This document shows, piece after piece, positions 23,694 to 43,300 of a stretch of DNA of 64,000 nucleotides. The number at the start of each line of letters is the position of its first letter. The stretch's first letter is position 1. The notes below the pieces were generated by a model. That model saw only the letters and a program-made list of their open reading frames with translations, had not been told where the DNA came from and did not search any database. The translations under genes and the position numbers were made by a program. This stretch comes from Scatophagus argus (lineage: Eukaryota; Chordata; Actinopteri; Scatophagidae): assembly GCF_020382885.2 (NCBI RefSeq), contig NC_058494.1:10558001-10622000 (forward strand), in the 5' to 3' direction.

Positions 23694-24450
23694 ATGCTAA
23701 ATGCTGTCTTGCCTTGGGAGTTTTTGCTAAAATAAAACTTCTTTTAAGGCTCACTTCTGCTATATTCTTGCAAAGTGCATCGGGTTTTTCAGTTTTCAGT
23801 CTTCCACACACCCTCTATCAAATAACTGTTGATGGGTTTTTCTTTGCCTGGTATAAAGGCGACATTTGTTGCGACCGGTCCAATTGTAACGTCATGGCGG
23901 TTAATTATTAACAGCTCTAACAGTCTAGAAGGGCTCAGGTGTCGAGCAAGCACTTCCTAACTCAAGGTGACTTTGCAGATGGTTGCAAAATGTATTGGTA
24001 TTAAAGCATGAGAGCAGCATCAGTGTGGAGGGACAGATGCAGTATTTCGAAGCTCGAACTTACAATTCAAAAACTAGAAACACTTAGCTGTTGAACATGA
24101 AGAAGCGTCCCCTTCTGATACAGGTGAACATGAGTTACAGACCTGTAGCATCTCATATGGCTTGGGACGTAAATGGGGATGTAGGACTTCACTAATGTCC
24201 CTGAAACGTGAATTATGTTTACACTCGATCGATGCTTCATTGAGGGAAAGTTAGAACATAAGAAAATAGAAAATTGCTATTCTTATTTGTAATCTTACTT
24301 TTGATTTAATTCAGACATAAAAAAAATCAAGAACATCATCCTAGTAAGTAAACAAGTCCAATCTGTTACTTCTGTGACTATGATTCCTGACTTAAAGTCT
24401 ATCTACAGTACTCTTTAAAACTGCTACATGACTATTTCATTCAGTTTAAA

Positions 24451-24933
24451 TACACTATATAGTCATAAGTATTGGGACAGCTGACCATTGCACCAACAGG
24501 GACTTTAAATGATATAGCATTCTAAATACAGACATTAATATGGAGTTGGTCCCCTCTTTGCAGCTATAGCAGCTTTCATTCCACTAGGAAGGTTTTCTGC
24601 AAGACTTTGTGGAGTGTTTCTCCAGGAATTGTTGCCCGTTCATGCTGTAGAGCATTTGTGAGGTCAGGCACTGATGTTGGATGAAAGGGCCGGGCTCACA
24701 ATCTCTGTTCCAATTCACCCCAAAGGTCTTTGATGGGATCGAGGTCAGGACTCTGCGTGGGTCAGTCAAGCTCTTCCACACCAAACTATGTCTTTATGGA
24801 CTTTGCTGTGTGCACTGGGGCAGTCATACTGGAATAGCAAAAGGGCCTTCCCCAAACTGTGGCCACAAAGTTAGAAATAGCATTATCCAAAATGTCTTGG
24901 TATGCTGAAGCATCAAGATTTCTATATAGTGTA
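24451..24933 (-). mobile_element. Tc1-like DNA transposon remnant, copy A
   Basis: Perfect 12-bp inverted ends, TACACTATATAG at 24451-24462 and its complement at 24922-24933, each starting with TA as in Tc1/mariner insertions. Read on the minus strand, the interior is a decayed C-terminal half of a Tc1 transposase (CPSAHSKVHKD, DPIKDLWGELE, EKHSTKSCRK). The third catalytic acid of the DD34E triad (PIEHLW in active relatives) reads K, and stop codons and frameshifts are present. The N-terminal half is missing, so this is a short derivative moved, if at all, only with outside help. Confidence 0.85.
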
Positions 24934-26393
24934 TCTAGGAGATTAATATGGTAAAACTACTTTTTGAGAGAGAACTGCCACACCTTCAGATTTCTTTATG
25001 TTTAAATTATTTTCCATAAAACCTCTCCTGTAAAAAAAAAACAAACAAACAAAAAATACCCCATATGACTCTTACTTGGATCTTTTATCAAACGTGTTTT
25101 TCAAAGATGTAAATGATGACATAAAATAAAGTTATGTTTCCAGTTGCTGTGCATTGCAACAGATACAATTTTTCTGTGTAGAAATCAAACTAAGAGCTGC
25201 ATTAACACCTAAAGAGGACAACAAGGCAACAGTGACACTGGGATCTGTCATCAGTTTCTTTATTGCCTGACTTAAATAAAGTTGATTCCTTAGGTATATT
25301 CAAAACCAAACAGTGTATTTACAGTATTTGGATATTAAAAAATACAAAGAAATTAATCTAAAAATTTCAATAAGCATGTACAATACAGCATGTAACAGTA
25401 CATACAAACCAAGTAAATATTTTCAGGCAAAACACAACTTCAGAAGGCATGACGAAAACTTTCAAAATCAGTTCGAATATTCGTAAGGTCTGTGGTAATG
25501 TCATGGAAAATGAAAAAAAAAATAATTACCAACTGCTTCAGGCACATGATTGATGGCCCTCACCACTCTGTAGCAGCTATGAGGTTAAAGCATCTACTGC
25601 CTTAACACTTTGTTAATAAAGCTCAGTCTACCTGTTTCTTCAGGACCCTCAAGACCAGTCATCTTAAAGCACTTAAATTTTCTTTGAAAATCTTAAATAA
25701 TTTAATTTATAACAAAGCACAGAAAGGTAACAATAACTTTACAGTTATTCATTTCTCAAAAATATTTCAGAATCGAGAATGAAAACTCAACACAAGATTT
25801 ATAGAAAAGTGAGAGAGCAAGAGTTGAGAGGAAGCTACAGGATGATGTTTCAGTAATATTTTGGTCACATCTGAAACAAGCTTCTATCCTGACTGACTTT
25901 GCCATCCACACCCGTCACATTACAAACAGCAGAGTGAAGTGGGAGAGTCCTACCCTGTCCGGGTAATCTTGGCCTGAAAATATCTGTTTTCATTACGTCA
26001 TAATTGCTCAAATGGGCTCAGGGGCTTCAATAAACCTAGACTATAAAGGCAAGAAAGGTGGTGGGATGTCTGGCCTGTGCAATGGACCCACTTTATACAT
26101 GACATATCCAGGAATCTGGCCAACATCTGGCCTGGTGAAGGCATGATTCTCAAAGGACTGAGAATTTGCATAAAAACTGCCTTCACTGTGGTTATCAACC
26201 AGGAAAAAAAATTAAATACACATTTAAAAATTTTTAAACTTTTAGTAAACGCATGGTGGTTTGAATGAATTGTCTTTCACTCTTGCCTTCAAAATGTATC
26301 CCCTAGATATGCTTACGTATCTATATGGGCTGTATAGCCACTACTTTGAGTTCGGCAGTAGCCCTGAGTAAATCAGGACTACCAGTATATTCT
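24934..26393 (-). other. gne: gne 3' untranslated region and downstream flank
   Basis: The stretch 25240-26393 is the likely gne 3' untranslated region, bounded by the AATAAA below. Bases 24934-25240 are AT-rich intergenic sequence with no recognisable gene. Confidence 0.45.
25259..25264 (-). other. gne: Candidate gne poly(A) signal
   Basis: Minus-strand AATAAA, 1.13 kb after the gne stop codon. Supported only by the hexamer and its position. Confidence 0.4.
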
Positions 26394-32124
<5,731 letters not shown>

Positions 32125-32163
32125 CTTTCCTCTGCCTCTTTGCATTCTCATAAAGTAAAGCTC

Positions 32164-35100
32164 CTGGAAAACAAGGACAAAGACGAGAGTGAGATGCAGT
32201 TATGAGTTTCTAAAGCATGACATTATCCATTACTTTTAATACTCTAACCCACCCACAGGTCATACTCACTTGGGCATTCCAAATATTCAGACGCTGTAGC
32301 ATGAAAACACAACAAAACTACACTAAAAATGTTTTGTATTTTACACGAAGAACATACGCAGATACATATTTGCAGAGGTGGCAAACATGCTGTAGGATAG
32401 TGATTTGCATGGCAGGACAAAAGGTCAAACTATAGCTAGTGCTGAAGCTTTCAGTGATAACAGCTTCCTTCATTCAAAAGAGAATCCTCATGTTACAAAT
32501 ACTTGCTGCCCTCTGCTGCTGTGAATGCAGTATGGTAGTTGTACTTTCCCAATCAAGCCCTCAAAGTCTCCTTCTTAAAACATCTTAAAAACAAATGTCA
32601 TGCAGAGTTACTGTATATGTTCGAGCCAGTGTGGTAAATCACAGGGATCTCTCAAATTCCAAAGCGGATTGAGTGGAATTCAAAAACTCCCAAGGTCAGA
32701 CTTAGCCACTGACTGAGCTGTATTTCAATCCATTGCACTTCAGGCTGTAAGAATGTGCCTCAAAATAGTATTTTAGATTTTCTTAATCCATTTCACTGGT
32801 GCACATACAATGCAAATGGATGGTAAATGTAGAATCAGCACGTCAAGTGCGTTTAGCTGCCAATCACGATGTAGAGATCAAGACTGATACTGATAACGAG
32901 TGCCAAGTTCATGATTGAAATGAATTATCACTGTTCTGAGAATTGATTAATTGTCATTTTTCAAAAAAAAAAAAAAAAGCCAAACCTTTGCTAATTCAAG
33001 CTTATTCAATGTAAGGATTTGCTGCTTTTCTTGTTAGTAAATGAAGAGTCTTTAAGTTTTGGACTGCTCGTTGGACAAACGAAGAAATATGAAAATGTGA
33101 TAAGAACTGTTTTCACTATTTTTTAAAATTTCACAGACTAAATGATTCATGGTGGAAAATTTCATTTTCATTTTTTACTCAAAAATGAAAAGATTTTTTT
33201 TGTGGCTGCCCCACAGCAATCAAACAGTAATCCAGTACTGCAAGTTTCTGACTTAAACTGTAATGCTATGACAATGACCTCTTGTCTGTTACACATGATC
33301 TGTGACATGTTGAAACAAACATCCACACACCCAGTACAATGACGTATACCTGAGTGCATCACAAAAGATAATCTCAACGTTTGAATGATGTCCACCCATG
33401 TCAAACTTGACTTTTCTCTACCCTAACCATGATACTCAAGCCAAGAATGAGGAAACAGGCTTTAACGAAACTCAAGAGGCTCAGGCTAAACATACAAGTT
33501 AGACCCAACTATGGCACAAAGCAGGCAGATTATCAGCGTTCCCCTCAGATCGCAAACTTGAGAAATGAATGGATATAAAATATAAAGGAACTAATTATAT
33601 GGAGCAGAACTACAGAAAAGCTAGGGCTGGGCAACTGACAAAAAATATTATTAAGATCATTTTTTCATATTGATCAGCCTCAATATTTATCAGAATATAT
33701 AATTTAACACCACTGGTAGTTTGAGTAGTAACTTAAATAATGGAGTGATTGTTGAGGTGGTACCTTTCCCAGGCCTGCTTTATGAGATCTTGTATAAAAT
33801 GCAGTGACAGTGACGTGACTCATAATATCAAAAACTACAATGCATCTTTATTTCTGGGACAGTGTCAAACCAAAATGCAGTTCTTGAGTATAACATTTAA
33901 ATCTGCTGTATCACCTTTAAAGTGTGCAGTTATCCCATTAGAAAAACCACAGGGATTGAGAGCGCACTGAGTGATAAAATAAATGCATCACATCAGTCTC
34001 CTATGGACTCTGCTTACGCTGCTGTCCACTGAAGTGTGTGTGACAGGAGCTCAACGCCACCCTCATGCAAACATGCAGTGACACGGAGAGCAGAAAGTCA
34101 GTTGACTGACTGGCTGGCTGGTCTACTGTGTGATAGGGTGTTGGAGGGTGTTCTATACATCAAGATCATTTTATTATCCAGCCCAGTCAATATATTTACT
34201 TGACTATAACCTCTCCCTGCAGAAGTGTAGAAATAAAATGTTTTCATACATAACATTTCAGTGATATTACACAGGTTTACAAATAAGCTGCCACTACATT
34301 AACAACGTATTTTATTCCACCTTTAAACTGGACTCATCTTTGTCTTTGCCAACAAAGTGGTGTCCTTGGCTGATGTACAATAAACAGAAGTTTGTTTACA
34401 TTATATTTCATTGGCCAGGCTATATTTGCCAGCAGCACCAGCCCACAGACCCTAATCTGCCGTCGAAGGTTTTTATTTCCTCCTAATCATGAATCAGTCA
34501 TTGACTGCCAACAGGAATGTGACTTGTGATATGAGTTGGACATAATAACTTCTTCTCTCTTGGAGTCACACATCTTTACAAACATGTATCTAAAATAGGT
34601 AATATATTATGCTGTGTCAGCCTTATTCAAGTTAGAATAATTCACTGTTAACTTTATGGCGTCACATGGGATATGAACAGTGGTGACGGTCCTCTGCTTG
34701 TTGACCGCCCATCCTGGACATTGTCGCTGTCATACTACGTCAACTGACTTCATCCTTCGCTTAAAGTAAATATGGGTGAGGCTAAACTGTTTGCACAGAT
34801 GACCCATATGATTATTTCCCCGGTAAGATGGGCTGTTCCACTTAATGTGAGGGCTAATATTTTCCACTTTTATTTGCTTTAAGAAGAACTGTTGTTAGTT
34901 CCAGTTGTGTTAAATGGTTTCTTTTACTGATCATCTCTGTTGAACGTTAATTTTCCTCTTTATCGTCACTTTAGTTTTGCTAATCATGTCAGTTTCTATC
35001 AGACCTAAACACTCACAGATGTGCTATGGAAAAGTTAGTACAGTCTCTTTTAAAATATGGAAATTCAGACTCAGCCTAAATCAGCAGCAGCAACAGTTTT

Positions 35101-38100
35101 AAAGGTAAAACGGCACCAAGTGAATTCCAACTGAAAACAACCAACGCAAGACTCATTTCTTGCTGCTGTGCCTTTCTTTGACACTCAAAAGTTGTGTCCC
35201 GTCATACAAAAACCCTCATGGACTAAATCCTGTGATTTACCCTGAATGTCATTCGGCACACCATGACTTCTACTCAAGCATCACAAGACAGCATCAGCAG
35301 CCAGTGTTACGGTATGGGGGCAGGGTTGCATGCAGAAAGCAAAGGCAGGGATGATACAGCAACCGAGGAAGAAGGAAACACTGTACAAGAAGAATAAAAG
35401 AGAGGAAATGACTGATGATGATAAAAACAGGAAAGATAGGGAAATGAAAATGAAAAATAGAGGGATGAAAGCAGAAAAAAGACCATCTGACTCACATGTG
35501 GGTTTATGCCTAAAAAACCTGGGTGCATTTCCATCCTATGACTCGGTAGATTCTCAGCTGAAATCACACTCTGCTCTTTTTTTCCAATCCTTTTATCTTT
35601 TTATTTCTCTCTTTAGCCCAGCCGCATTATTCAATGCAGGAAGGGCTTGCACGACTCAGCAAGCAGCAGAAGAAGAGAAAGGAAGAGAGAGGACAGTGGG
35701 GCGACACAGGCATACAGATGGGGGAGGGGCTGTGTGAGATCAGAGCTGCACTGATTTGAATTATGGCTTGTGATTGGCTAAGCAGAGGGAAAAAGAACAT
35801 GTGGCATCCTGCCACACATACAACAGGACAGATCGCCTGAAAGTCCCTATACAAACAGTCTCCATATTTATGAGTCTCCGTATCTATCTGAAATGTAAAA
35901 TGCCAGAGACAGTTAACTTTTGATGAATGTGCAGGGTGCAAGAATCTTTCCTGTAGTCCAACCTCAACTCTATTTTAAAAGGAGCAAGTCTTCTAAAGTA
36001 ACAGGAAACAATTAGTAATACATGTGATGTACTGTGTGAAACATTTAAAGTTAAAACTATAATTAATGAAAATCACTATACACACAAATAATCTCTTGCA
36101 CCATTCAATGCTTCACAGGAGTCCAGGATATCTTATCTTGACCTTTTTCTCTAGGTGACAAAAGAGTCCATAACCCCCAACCAGGAAATGAAGATAAAGA
36201 CGCAATATAACATAACAATAACAATCATCTGACATTTCAAGGAGTGTATGGAGACAACACAACAACAGCTATGAGGTTACAAATTCAACATTTTGAGATT
36301 CCTATACCTTTAAAAAATTTTTTTGATTTGTCAGCTTTTGTAGTTAATGCCCCGAAAACAGTCCTGTGATAAAAAAAAAAAAAAATCAAAGGGGGGTGAA
36401 CCCAAATAATCTGAGGGTTTATCAGGCACTAAAACAGTTTAATACTGACATTATGCAACTCAAGTAATTATTTTAGCCGTTGTCAAGGTGAGCGTGAAGT
36501 CAATGGTTGAAAAACAGTGTTAGTGTTATAAAATAATCCAGTAGATATGTGCATCAACACAGTGCCTTGCCAGATGACAATGTAAGAGTTGAATCGGGTA
36601 GATGAGGCAGATGCACCAATTGCTCCAACACACATTATACAACTGCAACCAAAAGACTTTATTACACGAAATTCACGTGGTTATTCTTCTACGATGGCTC
36701 TCTAAAATGTGTGATACTGTGTATGGGCGTTATTGTGGATGACCACCTTGTGCTCCTGTCATTTTGGCTGTAACTTTGTAATTCTGTATAGGCTGTTTAT
36801 TTTTTTCTCATTTAGAGGGGTTGATAATCTTCGTCCTGTTCTTACTACATGTGTTCCATTATTTCCGTGGCTTCAGCCCATATCTTTATACAGCCTCGTG
36901 AAGCAAAGAGTGAAAGGTGTTGTTCCAAACAATGTTATTAAAAACAAATTGTTGACCATACATTTTTGGGGGATGAGTTTGGGGTCATCCTTTTAATACT
37001 GTCAATCATCCCAGCTACAATCAGACCTGCATGCTCCCACCAACAGAGATAAGTCACAGTTGAACTCTGGTCTTCCCTCTACTAACAGACTGCACCACCT
37101 TCATGCACTCACCTCATTGGTCAGAACAGCCTTAGTTTTAACGACTCTAAATGACATACTTTGATAAGACACGGCTGTGTTCGTAGATCAAATAAGAGAG
37201 CCATAAAAACAGATGTAGTCTACAACAGTCTGCCACATCTCTAATTGGCAGCAGTGTTCACTGACTCACTATTACCAGGGTTCTCTGTTTATTTAAGAAG
37301 TTCAAGAGCCTACAGGCTTATGCTTTCCTCAGTTTACCAAAAGAGTTCAAGATAACTTTGCCATATTACTTAACCAAATTATGTAATTCCATCTAAATAA
37401 AGAAAAAGTAAATAAAGTCAAAGACATTGACTGAATGACGAGAATTTCTCATCATGTATCTATTGCATAAACGATTAACTAATTCAAATGAAAAATCACT
37501 GGCATTTGTAGTACTGTAAATTGCAAAACAAGAAATATCGGCCTTGAAGTACTTAAAAACATCTACACTGTTTCCATGTCTGGAGAGGAATTCATCCTGC
37601 TGTGCTCTCAACAAAAAAAATCTTGTCAAACAAACAGTCTTGGGCGTTGCCTTGAGGCCAGGACATTTACACTGGCTTTGAAGATAAGCTGGAAATACTT
37701 CACTACTCTAACTAACTTGTGGGTCTCTTGAGAGTGCTTCTTTTTCATTCATTACTCATAAATGATTACATATAAATATAATAAATACTCTAGTTGCAGC
37801 CCTAAACCTAACTAGTGATGGACAGAGGAGATGTCTCAGTCGAGTGGATATTTTTGCCAAACATAATAAACATGACATGATAGTCACATAACATCAAGTG
37901 AATATTAGCATATATACTGTGATCCTGTATTAGACTGAAGAAAATAGCATAGTATCAGGCACTGCCTCAAGCCGGCTATAAAAATTAATATAAAATGAAA
38001 CTAATACTAATGAAACAATTAGAAAAATTTATTTATGACTTTCAGGACTGAAATCCGCTTTACATAACTTATGAAGACATGGCTTTAAGATATCAATCAA

Positions 38101-38654
38101 GCCTCATGAAAATACTTTTCTTACTACTGAGGTTTCATAAATGGCAGATACGAATGAACCCGTTCTATCACTGTTAATCAGATACTGCCATCTAATGTCC
38201 TTTCTAAGGAAACAAACACTTGTACTGCAGGTGCGATTGTGCATCTAATATTTAGACATGATAACCCATCTTGTGCATACCGATTTACTCATATGGTAAA
38301 CTGATAACACTGTATTAAAAGAAAATGAAGCTAGTGTGGCCTGCAGTTATGGGCGCATTCTAACAGACTGGCACAACAAATAATTAATTTGCAGGTAGCT
38401 AGCTAGTTCAGTTAACTTCGATGGATGTTCATATGCCTTTAGAGACTTTGCCCCGTCGCTTTAGCACAATGGCACCTTTATGTAGCCAGCAAAGTTTGTG
38501 GCTCGAGGTTGAATATGAGTTTGCTACCATTTTGACCCAAATCACATATTTAAAAGTCTAGTCGGTTTCCAAACCTTATAACAAGCAAATGAAGGCAGTA
38601 GCTGGCTATTTTACATTGATATTTTTTTAGTTTCAGCGAACATTATCCACCTAC
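32164..38654 (-). other. gne: Probable gne 5' intron, no coding exon seen
   Basis: AT-rich, with the teleost repeat motif AGGGCTGGGCAA near 33623 and several A/T homopolymers, but no conserved exon. If the untranslated first exon is at 38.6-39.5 kb this whole stretch is intron; otherwise part is upstream flank. Confidence 0.4.
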
Positions 38655-38760
38655 CCGGAATTACGGAGATGCTACTTCATGCCCGTCGGGCAGGACGAGT
38701 CTACACTCGCAAGCTAGGGAGTAGTTTGCTCATTAGCACATACTGTCAATTTCGCCAACA
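38655..38760 (-). other. gne: Candidate untranslated first exon of gne (option 1)
   Basis: A consensus donor GTAGGT starts at 38654 on the minus strand after CG-containing sequence with a TGCCCG/CGGGCA palindrome (38680-38692). There is no conserved coding. The 5' limit is arbitrary. Confidence 0.25.
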
Positions 38761-38944
38761 ATTTGCATGACGCTGTGCCAATCAGCACTTCCATTTAATT
38801 TACAAAAGTCAATGACACAGAAAAAAAGGGACTACAGAAAGTGCAACAAAGAGCTTCTGCTGCTCCATCCACTGCAGGTAAACACTTGTTCTTCCTGCCC
38901 TTCGTCACTTTTCTGGTCGTTTTTCGACAGATCGCTATGGAAAA

Positions 38945-39137
38945 ATTCCAGGCGAACTTCCCCTTCATGGGCGAATAAAAAAAAATAAAAATCAAAAAAG
39001 TCCACTTCAATCTGTGTTTTTTTTTTTTTTTTTTTTGCAGTTGTTCGCCTGGAATCCCACAATGCCTTGCGAAACGATTCGCAAGTCCCATGGAAAATGA
39101 ACGGAGGCGAACTGCGCGGCGCGATTCGATTCGCCGC
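38945..39137. repeat. CpG-rich nested inverted repeats
   Basis: A perfect 13-bp inverted pair, ATTCCAGGCGAAC (38945-38957) and its complement (39043-39055), flanks an A-rich then T-rich stretch. Next to it are CTTGCGAA/TTCGCAAG (39066-39085) and GCGGCG/CGCCGC (39116-39137). It may be a decayed DNA transposon end or a structured promoter. Confidence 0.6.
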
Positions 39138-39412
39138 ATAGTCTCCTCGGGTATGTACCGTTAAACAGCGCTCTGACTTTAGCTATAAACTTATCCTAGG
39201 ATCAACTTTCCTGACAAGTCTGGTAAGGAGTAACACCATTAACGACGCCATCGGGTAAATATCGAAACAGAGTTATATTGCTAGTGTTTGGAATATCGTA
39301 GCCTGATCCTCTTCATCTTTCTAACTAAACGTTCCGCAGTGGCGTAGCACTGAAAAGTTTGCTAACGCTAGCTGGTAAACCCAACCTCACAGCTAAAGTT
39401 ATCAGTTCTTAC

Positions 39413-39470
39413 CGTTTCATTAAACTGTTGCGGATTTCCATGCGATGACCGTTATCTTCAATTATCCGGG
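39413..39470 (-). other. gne: Candidate untranslated first exon of gne (option 2)
   Basis: The minus strand has a good donor (ACG followed by GTAAGA, GT at 39412-39411). The ATG in this exon would meet a stop soon after splicing to the known exon, so it would be an upstream open frame. Evidence is the donor and its closeness to the CpG-rich stretch only. Confidence 0.25.
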
Positions 39471-40340
39471 GACGCTGTTTTCATTTCATGCTGAAACTAT
39501 TGGTGGTTACATTCACTTCTTTCCCTTCTGCTTTGGGTTTCCAGTGGTTACCAGCAAACGTTGTTGGGCATCTGTGCACTCACGAGGGGGGTTCGCATTG
39601 TCAAATCTGGGAGGAACCGCGAGAATGGGACCGGATATGCGTTGTTTGGACCTCCATAATAAAACTACTCAAAAATGGAAAACGAGGACAAGCGACACAA
39701 GAAATATAATCCTAAAAATCACTACTTTTGCGTCCCCTCCGCTACTCTGTTCAGGGAATCAAATAGAGCAAAACTGTGTACATATAGCAACACATAGCCC
39801 ACCAAATAAATGAGGTGTGCAAACTGGTCTGGATTCAGACGTGTATATTTACATTTTATGTTATTGGTGCTTACTTGTACACTGCTCAATTTAAATGCAA
39901 ATATTGGAATTTTTACTCCACTAATACATTTCGCAGCTTTTCGCGGATGAACAAATTCAAATTTTATACGCAAAAATTATTATAAATTCAGTTTAAAAAT
40001 ATGATGCCTCAGACAGAGCAGTGCACAATATATAGCTTGGGCTTTGTTACATTACTGTGAATCAATAACAAGTACTATGTATAGTACAAGTGCTTCGTCA
40101 AGAACTCAAGCACGGAAGTGATATTGCTTTATTTTGGAAAACCCGCTGCACCTGGCTACATACTGAAACGTGGCAAACAACTAGTCACAACGCTGTGAAC
40201 ACATACAGAGAGCAGCAGATAAACCTGATAAATTCTTACATGTATATAACTGTATATTGTACAGTGTTTATTTTGAAACTGTTAATTTATAAACTTTTTA
40301 TGTTTTTCTATTCTGTTCATGTGAGCTGCCACGGCAAGTG

Positions 40341-40384
40341 AATTTCCCCATTGTGGGATCAATAAAGTTCATCTTATCTTATTT
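40341..40384 (+). repeat. 3' tail of a non-LTR retrotransposon
   Basis: AATTTCCCCATTGTGGGATC then AATAAAG and TATCTTAT, a typical teleost LINE-type tail. Confidence 0.6.
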
Positions 40385-43300
40385 TAAATTGTCTGTACAG
40401 ACATGCACCATCTCGTTTTCAATGGGGTCCCCAGGCACAAAACATGTAAGTTATCACAAAAAAACTAAATAAAATAATTATCTAGTGGTTAAACATTGCA
40501 ACATTTTAAAAAAAATGACCAGATAACATTATGTCAATATACCGAGTCTGTGCATCAAAAAGAAAAAGTTGACTTAAGGTAAATGAACAAAAAAGTCTTG
40601 AAGTTATGAAAAAAAACGTGAATAAGTTTGTTAGATTATTCCAGTGTGATTAAACTTAAAAGTACAGCTTCCATTTTCATTCCATTTTCTGTTTTGGGTG
40701 TATGTGTATGGTATGTGTATGGTGTGTGTGCGTGTGTGTGTGTGAAATTATTGTCACTGTCTTACCTACATGTTTAATTTTAGTTTTAGTTTTTAGTTTT
40801 TACTGCACATTGGAGACTGGTCAAACGAAATTTCAATTTTCTGTGCTAACCCCTGTTACATAGATCTTTGACAATAAAGTACACTTTGACTTGACTTTGA
40901 CTTTCTTTAAAGATTTTGAGCTCAATCAAAATAATGATTGTTGCATGTCTAAGGTCAGGACAGATGGACAGATTTCTGTTGAATCACCTGTGCAAAGCAG
41001 CAATTACACAGCAGTGGCTTAAGTGTCTGCATTTTGTCTCAGCTGCAGCTTCCATAGCGGCTGCTGCTACTTTATAATTGTGCTGCATTGCAGGGCTATA
41101 TCCCCCACAACTATGGCTGTGGTTGCATAAGAACTGATGGCATCATGGTGGTTTTTGTGGAGCCCTGAGAGGCAGATGGGTGGAAGATGGTTGAGTGGAA
41201 TTTGCCTGACAAAAAGTTTGGAAAATATGAACAAAGTTTTCATAAGGACTTGAGGGCAAAGCCGAAGAGTGAAGCAGAGACAGTAAGAAAAAAAGAAGCA
41301 GAGCACTGACTGATTGTTGGCTGTGAGTGGAGGTTGTGCCGATATGGGGTAAGGAGGCGGACTGGGAGATGAGTCACAGTGAAGGAGAGTGTGTGCATCT
41401 GTGTGTGAGATGCAGTAGTACGTGCATAGAGACTGAAATGCACTTACTTTATCTCTCCCGCTGCTGTCCTTCTCCTTCCACTTATTCCTGAAATATCACA
41501 AAAACATTGCTGTATATTATGATGTGTGTGTGTGTGTGTGTAAACCTGGGGGGATAGTCTCAGCACGTGGACTAGCACTTTGTGTCACAGCTTTTAGCAG
41601 TAATGGTGAACTGGACTGCCTGCTGTCTCTGCTAACATGTTCATTTCTTGTAAACTGTACATACTGCACAGTCAATGTGACTGGTGATATTCAGTCAGAG
41701 TAGTTTTTTTAATCAAACAAGCTAACATATGTATTAAGCAATGACAGAAATTATTTTGTACTACCTATGAACTCTGTAAACCCACAATAACTTTAGTTTT
41801 TGTCACATTTTTCTTCAGGACCCAAACCAAAAGGCAGGTGGAGATGAGTGCTTGAAGAAGAGTGCAGAATGGAGAGTGGTTCAAGTTTGCAGGCAGGTTG
41901 AGGCAGAGACAATGGTGACTCTGGCAATTTTTAGGCACAAAGAGACACACAACTCACAAGGAAAAGTTACTCAAACACAAAACACAGCCAAATGCGAGCT
42001 ACCATTTAGCAGGCCGAACAATCTGATACCAAGTGGAAGTTGAGTCAGAGGATTTATAGAAGAAACTGTTCAGAAATAGGTGTGGAGAACTGCCAGGTGC
42101 TGAAGATCAGGAGGCCTACACCCACTTGACACGCACACACAATAATAATAAATAATAATATTTAATGATTTAGATTGTGGGGACTTGCATTTTGTCCCCG
42201 TCCTGATATGTTTTTGATGACTAATTTAGTGGCGCTTTTATTTAACATTCCCCATTTGTTCTGCTACTTGGTAGGTAGCTTATAAACAACACGTGTCAAA
42301 GCTTGTGAGAAATGCTTTAAAAAGATATATATATACTCTACATAGGATGCTGTATTAATCTCTGACAGAAAACTGGTATGTGACTTGACTTGATGAAAAA
42401 ATAATTAATGTAACTGGATATTTAAATGCTTCACACCATGTTTTCATATTTTGTAAGGCTTCTACCTAACCATTCAACATTGGACAATATCTTCTGTAAA
42501 ACGATGGGAAAGAAAGAAAAATAAGAGAGTTTGAACACGTTTATCATAACATGTATAGATGAATATACATGATATAGACGTAGATGAAACAATTTGCGAC
42601 AAGGTCATTTTCTGTCACAAAACCCACCACTCAGGTCAGGATGCCATTTTTAATAGACCAGGTCTTAAAGGTGTTTTAGGAGGAGCGTTTTTCTACAGTA
42701 AATGCAGCATCAACAGCAATTTAATTAATTCTAAGCAAGTTTTAAAGATTTTTCAACCACTTTTCTGCAAACAGTATGCCAGCAAAGCAATGAGTGACGG
42801 TTGACAAGTTACTATTAATGTGATGAAACATGAAACACAGACTGTGTAACTCAGAGGGAATCTTGTGTTTTCTGATAAGGCTGCAAAATAGCTAACTGTT
42901 CATTCATAACTGATGCATAATGTTCAAAAATATGTGGCAGCAGCACCCAGTACCCCTCCCTGCTGCACATTTATGCTCATGTGATGCAGAATACCCACCA
43001 GGCATTCCTCCTTCTTCCTCATTTTCTCCTCCTTCTCTTACGTTCACACATGCAGACACTGAATGCTGCAGGAGGACAATGAATCCAGTGGTAGCAGAGA
43101 ACAGCTTATCGTGGCAGCTGTGTGAGGTAACACATCCAGTAGAGAAAGCAGGATTTCCCTACCTGAAGAAGTGCACAGTGAGAACAGAATACAAACACAG
43201 CAGATAAACATCAAACAATCCCATCCAGACACACAGATTATTGGTTGATAACTGCTCAGCATTGCTTTATCTGCCCTGTTAGTGAATCCTTTTGTCTTTC

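Noticed and set aside
23362-23911. Open frames on both strands over 23.4-23.9 kb
   Set aside because: They consist largely of CA/TA microsatellite translation and the clta promoter; no homology is seen.
38795-39139. Minus-strand open frame with a lysine run
   Set aside because: The lysines come from a T homopolymer on the plus strand and the rest from palindromic CpG-rich repeats; no domain is seen.
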